Assembly: GCA_026874595.1 (NCBI GenBank)
Contig: CM049318.1
Coordinates: 18,832,241-18,896,240 of the forward strand
From: Sipunculus nudus
Taxonomy: Eukaryota; Annelida; Sipuncula; Golfingiida; Sipunculidae
Direction: 5' to 3'
Length of the DNA stretch: 64,000 nucleotides
This document shows positions 33,685 to 44,056 of the stretch, in pieces (the stretch's first letter is position 1; every line of letters starts with the position of its first letter). The notes below the pieces were generated by a model. The model saw only the letters and a program-made list of their open reading frames with translations. It made no database searches and was not told the origin of the DNA. Made by a program: the position numbers and the translations under genes.

Positions 33685-36412
33685 TGGAGTTTTTGTTGTG
33701 AAATATTTTGAGAATGTGATTAACATACCCAACAATTTTTCACTTGTGCTACGCATAGGTATTTTTTCATATTCTGTTTGCATTTGTGCGTGTTGTGAAA
33801 TGCTTCTAGCAGTGTAAATCTAGAACGTCTTTGTATCTTAAGGTCAGTCCGTGCAAAAATCACTTCCCCGTGGGAACGGGTATATTGGGTTGTATAGTTT
33901 ATCACTTTCAAAATTTTATTAGGGAGCGTTTTTTATCACTTTACAATATTAAGGATATATTTTATTTATGTCTTGGTTTAATCTCACAGTCATTTGTGAA
34001 GCGTTTTGTGTAACGTCATATCAAATTTGAATAATAATGCTTTCCTTATGTACTAAGGGCAATGCCCAGACATTGCCAACTACTTGAGCAAGACACATTT
34101 GAAAGTATTAATAACGTATCTTCTAATTCGGGTATAAATATGGATTTTATGATATCATGGAAATTATGATAATTCACCATTGTGTATGGGCATTTTTAAA
34201 TGACGAAACATAATTTGCATAATTTTTTTGGAGATAAATATGATTTAACTTGTTCAACCTGGTTATGATAGTAACTAAAGTTTTCATTTGTCGAGTTTTT
34301 TTAATGCATATCGTCAAAATCAGTTCATATAAAATGAAACCGATATGGCCTGCAACATTTGTTTGTGTGAAACATTGTAGAAATGCTTTTATTTACCTCA
34401 ATACTTTTTCGACGCATGATATGCTACAGACCCATGACCAATTATTCATTCGCTGATATGTATGCCCCAGATTGATATTTCGTAGCTGTCAAACGTAGGT
34501 CAACTGCTTGCAGTTCCAGTGTGAATCGGTTCCAGTGTGAAATGATTTTTCATATATAATTTTCACTCCGTTTTTTTCTATCGCCTTTCCAATTGAAATT
34601 AATGTATACCCTTCGTATTATCTATCCAGCGTGGTATTCTAATTCCTGCTTGAGCTAAGTGGTAGATGTTCCAATGATATTTATAGACCGAAATCAATTA
34701 ATGTGCAGCGAATACAAAGGGGAGGATATAACACTACATACTGATATGATTTGATAAAATATCGGTCATTTTTTCACACGTGTCACACATATAGGTTAGA
34801 AAAGTTATGCCTGAAACACTAAAAGTAACCTTATTGTCCAACAAGCTCTGAAATATTGTGCTTCAGGTTTTTGGAGGAACTAACGTTCGAATAAAAGGGC
34901 CGTGGAAAAGACGATCATAGCATCATGGTATTGTTTGTAAGTCTTAGCTATGTGTGTGCCTATAAGTGGTACATTTTGGTTTATGCAAAATTTGCTAGTC
35001 TAGGATCAAGACAGAGTGTTCTTTGCCCTTAGTTTAATATTATTGTCTTTTAATCAAAGGGTTAATTATTGTTATTTTTTTTAAGTAGAGTTGTAAATTC
35101 GTTACCAAATCTTATGTTTAAATAAATCATAATGCCGTCAATAAAAAATTTAAGTACATGTATTTTAGATAAGCGCCAGTTTTCTGCTCATAGTCCGAAA
35201 CTGCCTCTCTATAGTAAACGTATTTTACACTTTATTATGCAGGGACATCGTTACAAGAACCTTACAATAATAATTATTAAATTCCTAGCCCGCAGGAAAT
35301 TGTAAAATAATGAAATCTCGGGATAAATATCATTAATTTACTTAATCATTACTTCAGATTATCACTTCGGTATTATTTAAGCTTCGAAGGAAGAAAATTT
35401 AAAGTCTGGAATTCCTAATAATAACCTTATATTTTTTCCCGATAATTCTTTATTGTCATTTTGATATTTTTTCCGAAAGTGAGCGTCATTCATAGACCAG
35501 GAATATTTAATATAAAAAATAATGAGTTCTCTTTCTACATTTACATTCTGGGCTCCTTTTTCATGGTGACAGAACCTATTCTGCTTCTAACAGTCTCGCC
35601 GGTGACGAAAAGACAGCATTCCATTACACCTCAGAAGCCTAATGTACATTTCAGTTATATCAGGAGTTCAAAGACATAGAAAATGTCAAAACCAATTACC
35701 ACAACCCTTGGGTAAAAGGATGCACGACTGAAAATGTCCATGGACATTCTAGTGTTCACTGTAGTAGCAAGAAAGTGGCAAGATTGATTAGACTTATTCC
35801 TTATGTATCCATAATGGCAAATATTCATTTGGCAGAAAGGCGGCTTGAACAATGAAGTATTTTTTTAACAGGTCTAATTTTCTTATGTCAATAAAACCTG
35901 TTCAGTATCTCTCCCTTACAGGGACAGCGCACCAACCGTAACTACTTCTGCTGATACTACCGCAAACATTACCATTAATAGTAATAAGTCGGAGAACAAA
36001 AGGAAGAAGTAAAAGAAATGGATGCATTATCAGTTATCTCACATGGCATTGTAATGCAAATTATCACAAAAAAAGAAAGCCAGGCGATGGGAAAAGACAA
36101 ATTGTAATTTATTTATAAATCCTCAACACTGATTTTTCTCAACTAACATCTCAGGGAAACTGTTAAACTGCTCAACCCCCACTGTCAGCTCTAATTCCCT
36201 GTAAAAAAAGCTTCCAAGGATACCTCAGCTCTTTGTCTAAAGTCTCAGTAGGGAAACCGTAGATGAAGCAAAAGAATGATTAATGCTTATTAAATTTAAA
36301 AGTTCGGCAAAATTGGCATCAATTGATTGTCATTACTGTCAAATTTCATTATTAAACTATCAATAATATGTAAACTGAATTTTAGAACAAACAATAAGAG
36401 ACGCATAAAATG

Positions 36413-36489
36413 CGACAAAGAATATTTGTTTCTTTTAGACAAGGACAAATACGACAAAGAATATTTGTTTCTTTTAGCAAGGATAAATA
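36413..36489. repeat. 39-bp tandem duplication
   Basis: 'cgacaaagaatatttgtttc' opens both units (36413 and 36452). The second unit has one base deleted and one substitution. Confidence 0.92.
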
Positions 36490-38766
36490 GAAAAAGGTTC
36501 GATAGTACTTTGTTGGCCCTCCTGCTGGTTAGTAAAGCGGACAGGAAATATGAAGGGAATACAAGCTACAGACTGTGAATCCGTGACACCTGGCTGTTTT
36601 GGCAGGATTATTTCACTCTTCAATGGCCATTTGTGAAAGTCAGCTCGGCTTGGTAAATATATTACCAGTCACAACCGTATAGCATGATTGTGGAGCTGTC
36701 TTGAAACAAATTTTTAGAATGAAGTATCCTTACATGCACCACAGGACTGTGTAATTGTGAATGGTCAACCGGACCAAGCGTGCCTTTTACACCGTTATAA
36801 TTATTTTTATTTAAGAAGATTATCTTTGTCCTTGCTCTATGGCACACCAATGACATATGGGATAGCGGGATGATATTATCAGTAGCAAATGTATATGGAC
36901 CTAAATAGAATTATGCATTTTTAAACATTTAATTATTTTTTCTTGAATCCTTGCACTAAACACACACCGAACAATGACGAACATTTTAATTTCACAAGCC
37001 TTTCCATCGAGACAGATTCAGGGAAATCAACATTCGACTTATAGATGTTTGTCTTACATGATCATTTTAGACCTTTAATAACAACGTAAATTTAAAAAAT
37101 GAGTGTACACGAGTTGCTGTGTTGATTACATGTTCATAACACGAAGGCCCCTGAAGATCATTAAATGACAATATTTCGACGATATCGGCTGGGCGGGAAT
37201 ATTACATTTACACTTTGTTGCTAAAAATAAAATCTCATTTTCGGACAAGCAAAAAGAAATCTCCTTGCCTTGATCACACGAGCAGTGTCATTTGAATATG
37301 CAATAAGCGAAATATTCTTGTTGTCTGTCAGTCATATACAGATCTTTCATTTTTAGAAAAACGATTAAATTCTATTTGTAGCGTATGATGTTATAATAGT
37401 GATCCTGTCATAATGTTATTTAAGAATAAATATTGCCTTTGTAAGATTGAAAATAAGAGATACAGCTACCAAATAGATTAATTGTAGGTGTTTGAGGATG
37501 GGGCAGGTTTCTAATATTCATAATTGATCTGTCTGTCTAAGAATTAGATTTAATGTATAACGCAAAGTGTAGTGGATCGTCTAAAATATTTAATGCATAT
37601 ACAGCCATTGATATGATTAGCGGGTAGCAGAACAGGCAAGAACTTATTTTATGCGGTTCATATATTTTTATTTTGAACTAGTTCGAACATGCATTCCGGG
37701 TACACTTTTTATGGTTTCCAGATTTTACATCCACGCTAACATTACACCCACGCCTTTTTCAAGTACAACATAAATGACAGATTATAAAATTAATAATTAA
37801 TATTACGTCAGGGATCAATCAACATAATGGTCACGTGGCCATGATCCCCATCATTTTCTTTTTATACAATTTTCAGGTGTTCATTCGACGTTGACACCCT
37901 ATCATATATCGCATACAATGCAATGTTTGGTGTTCATTAAAGGATGACCTTGTACTCGTATATCGCATATAACATTTATTTATTTAACACAGATTCTTAT
38001 AAAGTATCCGTAGTTCCGATCGTAAATTTCATTTGATCACTAAATGGCTCATTATATCTTTGTAAATGACCATCATTATATGTTGCGCCTTCCCTTCGGT
38101 AACAGGCGTTTTCTTATAATTAAGAGAATACTCGCAATATATGTCCCTTGTGTCAGCAGCGCTACTGGTATACGAAGATAAACGTGCACCGTCGTTATGT
38201 TTTATTAGAGTAGCCTGGCCGGCCACTTTCTTCCCTCAAAAATCCATACAGTTTGCTTAAAAGGCAAAACATACGAAGTTACATCGTAGATGCCCGGCAT
38301 GGGAGTCTGTGTCCCTAATCCTCAATTTCAAGTCGTTTATGTTTTAAAAGAATTCAAATTTGATAATTCGTTGATTATTAACATCTTATTCATACAGCTC
38401 ATCGCGAGTCATTTTGACTTCTGCTCCAAAATGTTATATATTTAAATGACGTATAAATTTAAATATTATATAACACATGTTATACAACATATTATGAATG
38501 TTAACATTACTCCGTCATCCTGTTCATGTCTAAAAGCTCAAGATAATTGTTACAAGACAAGTCTGTTGCTTCCAGGGTAGCCCGTGTCATGTCTATCAGA
38601 ATTAAATAATAGTGGTTATATCCTTAAGGGCGTGTTGGCCTGTAACTAATCTTATATCAATACACACAGAGCATAAAACATAAGCCGCTGAAACCGTTGC
38701 ATTAAATAGAAAAATATACACTAAGTAGCAGTATTTGTGTGTAGGTTTCTTTGTATTCTCTTATTT

Positions 38767-39026
38767 GTATCGGCCCAATGTTTTCCCCTGAGCAATTTGT
38801 CTTAATAACAAAATGAGGGCTCGTCCGGGATGACGGTAAACTTTGCGGCCCAGAGAATAAGCTCACCAAAGTGTGACTCCTGGGATACTAGTAATTAATC
38901 TTGTTCTGATAGCAAAACGCCTTAGCCTGCTTTTCTAGCGAAGCCTATGGTTCGCCGGACTTTCGCGCCACCGACATGGGTTGGAAATTGGGATCGGCTC
39001 AATGTTTTCCCCTGAGCAATTTGTCT
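38767..39026. repeat. ~35-bp direct repeats flanking ~190 bases
   Basis: 'caatgttttcccctgagcaa' with 'tcggc' before and 'tttgtctt' after occurs at 38767-38801 and 38992-39026, with one mismatch over about 35 bases. The intervening segment is unassigned. The repeat is longer than usual target duplications. Confidence 0.85.
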
Positions 39027-39294
39027 TCGTAACAGTATCCATACATTCAAAAGTTCTTACGATTTTAAATACCATTCGGTGAAATGGTACGTTCATCGGA
39101 AAATGAAATCTTAAAGAGCACATATTCGGACAAAAAAATTATAGTTGATATCATATGATAACCCAAGCACTCAGAATCAGCCAAATGATGACCATAGTCT
39201 CAGCAACTATTTAAAAATTAGAAATGATCGTTCTTATTTTGGGGTCGACCTTAGATAGGCAATATCTGAGTATTTTCTATACTTCCCTTTATAG

Positions 39295-39675
39295 TAGGGC
39301 TGCTCGATATAACGATATATCGGTATACCGCGAAACGGGTGACCGCATATTACGTATCGCGATAAAGTTTTCAAATACCGATATTTTGTTAAAAGAGCCT
39401 GAAGCAGCTTTTGTGGAGAAAATTTATATTTTTGTTGCATATTTAGACAACTGATTTGGTTTAGATTAATGGCAGGCTTACAGTGAAAGCCGCTAGCCTG
39501 TCTTTAGACGTTTAGCAGGAAATGTTCAAAAAGGCCTGATATACTACAGATCAGAGGCTCGTCCAAGAATGTATGCAAATCATATTTCATGTTTGAAATA
39601 ACCTGGTCATCGTATACTTTTATTGGCTCACTATATTTTACATGATAATGTTTGATTAATGATATTAAAATTATT

Positions 39676-39724
<49 letters not shown>

Positions 39725-39825
39725 CTCATTTCCTACAAACGTGATACAATGAAAATATCGCGATACGTTTTGCAATACCTTACCACATATCGCATTAATA
39801 TTGCAATTCGAAAGCTCTGTATCTA
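39295..39825. mobile_element. Possible hAT-type MITE remnant
   Basis: The left side reads tagggctgctcgatataacg, a start that I recognise as typical of hAT-like MITEs. It is rich in 'cgatat/atatcg' words on both sides (39311-39375 and 39755-39795). The right side ends in a diverged form (cgaaagctctgta). A (TA)n tract sits in the middle (39681-39721). A clear 8-bp target duplication is not visible, so ends and class are uncertain. Confidence 0.4.
39681..39721. repeat. (TA)n microsatellite
   Basis: About 20 TA units. Confidence 0.95.
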
Positions 39826-39829
39826 ATAT

Positions 39830-40978
39830 AAATATATGTTAAATGCGGTGATGCTGTCTTATCCTTAAAATGCTGCAAATTGCCCAGACGTCACCACAAG
39901 ATGGTTATTCGTTTGTCTTTCTTTGCTTTAAGAGAGACGTATAGCCCATGTGACTAACCGTAAGAGTTATCGCTCATGCAATATGTCGTCTGTATATGCC
40001 AATATGCCAATGTGGCATCTTCGAGTATCCTTAATAGAAGAGTACAACAGAGTAATATTTTATGTAAAAAATAATTTTATTGAATTCATATAAGGGTGAG
40101 CGTTTATTCAAGGTCAATATTCTTCCTTTAATTTATTGCTACTGAAAAAAAACACTTCAGTAAGCTGTGGTGATCAATTAACCGTCACTATTGTGGAAAA
40201 CAGGTTAACAGAGATAAAAACCTTGGAGTTCTGTTTGAACAAGTCAGTATTTATATATATAAACAGCTTATCCTACCCATCGATTTATCATGGCCTGTTC
40301 GATTTAAGTTACCACCTTCAAGTAGTTGTTTTACTTACAAGTCTTTCCCCTGGATTTCTTAAATTAGATGGACTCTTTGTATATCGTATGATTTGTATAT
40401 AATTTTTCACGCATTTTTGTGAATGTAGGAGTCAATACATAATATTATATTTAACATAAACATTTTTTTATCTAGGGGTTAACTTGAAACCAGGTCCAGC
40501 TTACCGCCGTTGGATAATTTGATATTGGTCTCAGTTACTAGTGGTAATAAGGATAGTTTGAGGTCCCATCACCGGCCTTCATTTTACATTGTCCTAACTG
40601 TGATCAAGTTTGTGTCAACGTACCCGACTTCATAAAGCAACGCTCCTCATGCAGTTACTGTAGACGTTATTTCAATGGATAGCCATTTATGGCCCTCCTC
40701 TATGTGCCCGTTCTGGGGAAAATAACCTTTCCCTGACCACTCAGCGATGTTAGAATGTATTCCTTCAGTATAATTCATGAAATCGTTACTAAATTAGAGA
40801 TCTAACAAGGCCATGGAATCGCCGCACAGCCATTTCACAGAATTCTGGTTCATGGCAATTAGATACTGAGGAAGACCTGTATCTACAATCAATACCGTGG
40901 CGTCAATTTATCTTCCAGGGTGGGGGGATGACTCGTAGACACAAACACACACACGGATATTTATGGATGGATATATAC

Positions 40979-40980
<2 letters not shown>
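39830..40980. other. Unassigned sequence
   Basis: No gene or repeat is supported. The 88-residue frame at 40136-40402 has no recognisable features. Confidence 0.5.

Positions 40981-40982
<2 letters not shown>

Positions 40983-41074
<92 letters not shown>
40983..41074. repeat. (TA)n then (GATA)n microsatellite at a PLE end
   Basis: TA repeats to about 41030 and then 11 or so GATA units that run straight into the PLE terminal word 'gataacagg'. Read on the minus strand, the PLE end '...gttatcta' is continued as TATC repeats, suggesting that the tract grew from the element terminus. Confidence 0.9.
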
Positions 41075-41076
<2 letters not shown>

Positions 41077-41114
41077 CAGGATGAAGACGCCTTAGTGTTG
41101 ACTAACTGTTTAAT

Positions 41115-41153
41115 TCAACCACGAGCTTTCGAAGCTTATAGCTTCTTCATCAG
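41115..41153 (-). ncRNA. Degenerate hammerhead-like core next to PLE arm
   Basis: On the minus strand: CTGATGA (41153-41147), a 5-bp stem GAAGC/GCTTC (41145-41141 with 41135-41131) and GAAA (41130-41127). This is the hammerhead catalytic core with stem II. Stems I and III are poor here, so cleavage is doubtful. PLEs are known to carry hammerhead motifs in their terminal repeats. Confidence 0.5.
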
Positions 41154-41648
41154 GTGTCAAGTGGAAAGGTATAGAAATCGGCTGTGTATATATATGCTAG
41201 ATAAACAATTTCTAATGACCATAATGCATGGTATAGTGTAGGATCTGTGATTGGCTACTATGAATATGTATCATGTTGACCCAGGTTCCTAGTGTGTCAT
41301 TGTTGTTTACCCATTATGCTAGGTAATGAGTGTCCGGGTTATGTTGAGTTCATGTCCTCTGACACAATAAAGGTTTAAAGTTCATTAAGCTCATCGGCTT
41401 AATGTTGATGATGATTGACGACTAATGTGGTGGCGATCTGGTTGTGCAAGTCCATGATTATGAATAGAGATAATCCATATATAAATGGTGTATTAAATGA
41501 TATATTAAATGGTCTGTATCAGAAAGTTTACGTATAAGATGATGACGTTTGTCGATTACTGATAATTAAACAGTTAGTCAACACTAAGGCGTCTTCATCC
41601 TGTTATCTATACACTGACAGACTAACACGGCTACACGCATTCTACATC

Positions 41649-42002
41649 ATGACGTCCGACGCCGCATACAGCCGGAACAAGTGGAAACTCATCAATATCA
41701 AGAAAAAAATAGCCAGAATTGAGAGCGATATTTATTTCATCAATCAGTGCAAGAAGAAGGACCTCATACCAAAGGGACTACTCGTCAAGAATCCGATGGC
41801 AACGACATAAAATACAGACTACTCAGCCAGGCTATGTAGAAATTTGTCGAAGAAACTTAGAAATCACCTCTCTCACGTTCTGTACTCTAGAAAGGACACG
41901 TACAACAGGAAGTATGAAGAATTACTTCAGCAAATCAACCCGGACTCTGAAACACTCGCTGAAATCATGAAAGTGTATACGCGGGAGCTAAACATATATT
42001 AA
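41649..42002 (+). pseudogene. PLE protein N-terminal fragment with one in-frame stop
   Basis: A single frame from ATG 41649 to TAA 42000-42002 covers 118 codons with one internal TAA at 41808-41810. The visible product has KWKLINIKKKIARIESDIYF, then KKDLIPKGLLVKNP. After the stop come YSARLCRNLSKKLRNHL, VLYSRKDTYN and LLQQIN. The 'LIPKGL..KNP' and 'LSKKLRNHL' pattern fits the N-terminal region before the RT in PLE proteins. The closing stop falls at the junction with the downstream direct repeat, so it is probably a deletion join and not the true end. Family assignment is from pattern recognition only. Confidence 0.7.
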
Positions 42003-42868
42003 CATTGTTATTTACCCATAATGCTAGGTTATGAGTGTCCGGGTTATGTTGAGTTCATGTCCTCTGACACAATAAAGGTTTAAAGTTTATTATGCTCATC
42101 GGCTTAACAGGTGTGATATCACCATTTTTCAACCATTTAAGCCTTAAGGAACTGAATTTGAGATGTATGCTTGCATTCAACGATTTGAAAAAAGGTTTCG
42201 ATTTATGTTGGTCATATAAGATGCTTAAGTGATTAAATACATAAAAACGTAAAGGGAATAAAACACGCAGACCCCAACTAATACTTGAATCCGCTTTTAT
42301 AATTATAGGAAAATGCACTGACAGCTTCATGATACAATGAGACTTGTAAATTACTTTGCTGGTGACTATGCTTTCATTATGGTTACGTCACCATGGACAC
42401 TTGCTGTTTGTAAAGTTTAAACTCGGTTGACTGTACACCCGATATGGACAAACAATAAATATAAATATAAATGAATTTTATAAAAATGCAAAAACATGTG
42501 CCGAGAATGAAGTGAATAAATTTTGTAACGGATCTATGAGCCAGTGATACTATGTGAAACAAAAACTGATAAAGGAACAACATGAGTCAATTCGGTTAAA
42601 ATGTATTCCAAATTATGGTAAAATCAAAATTGGCTCAATTTTTTTTTAATTGCCTTTTGTCTATATAACTGATTTTATTTTTCAAAATATATCCTTTTTA
42701 AATCCAAATTATATTTCTTTTTTTTTGTTTGCAGTCATTCCCTATATAAATTTATATTTCTATATGAACGTTTTAATGCGATTGCTTTTATGTTTTAACA
42801 GGACATTGACCACTTTTAATATTAAGTGTTACTGGACAACTTGTTGAATCTTTTGCAATTAAATTTAA

Positions 42869-42870
<2 letters not shown>

Positions 42871-42913
<43 letters not shown>
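42871..42913. repeat. (AAT)n microsatellite
   Basis: About 14 uninterrupted units. Confidence 0.95.
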
Positions 42914-42917
<4 letters not shown>

Positions 42918-44008
42918 AATTATCTTTCCACATATTTTATTTTAAATTCAGTGAGAATGTTAAAGTGTAATACAGTGAATTGAAAATAATCATGCGCAGC
43001 GTGTGCAATAATGACACGCTGTGTTCTGCTCAGATGGGCTTTTATCGCAGTAGCAGGTAAAAAGCCAGAGACCCAGAAACAAATCTTTTCAAAACAGGTA
43101 CTTTTTTACTTTTATAATTTAAGATATATACTAAAAATCACCCTAAAACCAAAAGAAAGGTATGGTTCTCAGGCACCGCCCGCGTCAACTGTAACCCCGC
43201 ATCAAATAGTTTGATTTTTGTCTTTCAAGAAGATTAAATAATAAAATTCTGATAAGATTCCATTAGTTATGTAGTGCTTTCACTTGTAATGCAAAAAAAA
43301 CATCTGTTATAATCATGCTTTTCCCTGATCATATGACATTTTTATCAAAACGTTCAGATTATATAAAAACCGCCCGCCCGCAATGATTTAAAAAAAGTCT
43401 GAGAACCATACTTTTTTTGGCCTAAGAGCTAGGTCTCTGACTCAGTTGGCTCAGTTGAGCAGAGAACTTGCTTCAGCCGGCCTCCTTGCTAACTATATGG
43501 TGAATGTTTAACATACGCGCTGTGATGGGGCCGAACAAATAACGGCCGATCAAATCCATCCTAACAATATAAAACAATACACAAAAATCAAACTGCTAAT
43601 GCGCCTTGTCAACAAGAACACATGACCCGGAAACGCATAAGGTTTATAAGCACTTTATGACTGGTCAGATTCTCCACATTGTCTCCTATTGCCACACAGA
43701 TGATCTAAAATTAGTTTCCCCCGACGCCTAACAGGTCGAGCCACTTGATTCGCTAAATTGTTTTGGTAAAAATTCACGAAATAGCACGCTCACGACTCTC
43801 ATTTCAACCTAGCCAGATTCCTCGCTCCAGGGAAGATGGGAAATATCTTTCTGTTATCTGAAGAATTAGTGCAAGTATTTGTTAATCAGTAATGATATGG
43901 AGATGTCAATTAACCTAACCACAACAGCCCTTTGCTCCGCCCCTTTAACCTAATTATGTAAATAAGACCCAAAAGGCTCCTACACAGAAGGCTTTCAGAA
44001 CAATATAG

Positions 44009-44056
44009 TGACGTCACAAAGATCATTCACGTATGACGTTGCAATGACTGACGTCA
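44009..44056. promoter_or_regulatory. Candidate cluster of cAMP-response elements
   Basis: Two perfect palindromes TGACGTCA stand at 44009-44016 and 44049-44056, exactly 40 bases apart, with a half site TGACG at 44034-44038 between them. A 'ctccgcccc' GC-box-like word lies 75 bases upstream (about 43934). This matches the binding sites of CREB/ATF-type factors. No adjacent gene start is visible, so this is only a candidate enhancer or promoter. Confidence 0.4.

Larger units (their letters stand above)
31427..39290. other. Unassigned sequence
   Basis: No gene is supported. Contents that I can name are a C-run (31586-31600), a CTGT-rich patch (33508-33560), a hairpin, a 39-bp tandem duplication and a spaced direct repeat near 38.8-39.0 kb. 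Confidence 0.5.
41072..42107 (+). mobile_element. Collapsed Penelope-like element with inverted and direct repeats
   Basis: A perfect 43-bp inverted repeat pairs 41072-41114 with 41565-41607. A ~105-bp direct repeat joins 41298-41402 and 42003-42107 (both include 'gagtgtccgggttatgttga'). Downstream of the right inverted arm lies 'gacagactaacacggctac', a signature that I associate with the region before PLE coding sequence, followed by the start of a PLE-type protein (41649). A hammerhead-like core lies beside the left arm. Long terminal direct repeats with one inverted piece are usual for PLEs. Most of the reverse transcriptase is missing: only an N-terminal piece of about 118 codons lies between the direct repeats. 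Confidence 0.75.

Noticed and set aside
41719-41970. 83-residue + strand frame
   Set aside because: It is a shifted frame of the PLE N-terminal fragment. The frame from 41649 carries the recognisable PLE blocks.
42055-42330. LINE reverse transcriptase remnant on the + strand (AFNDLKKGFD)
   Set aside because: One short block resembles an RT motif, but no neighbouring blocks support it.
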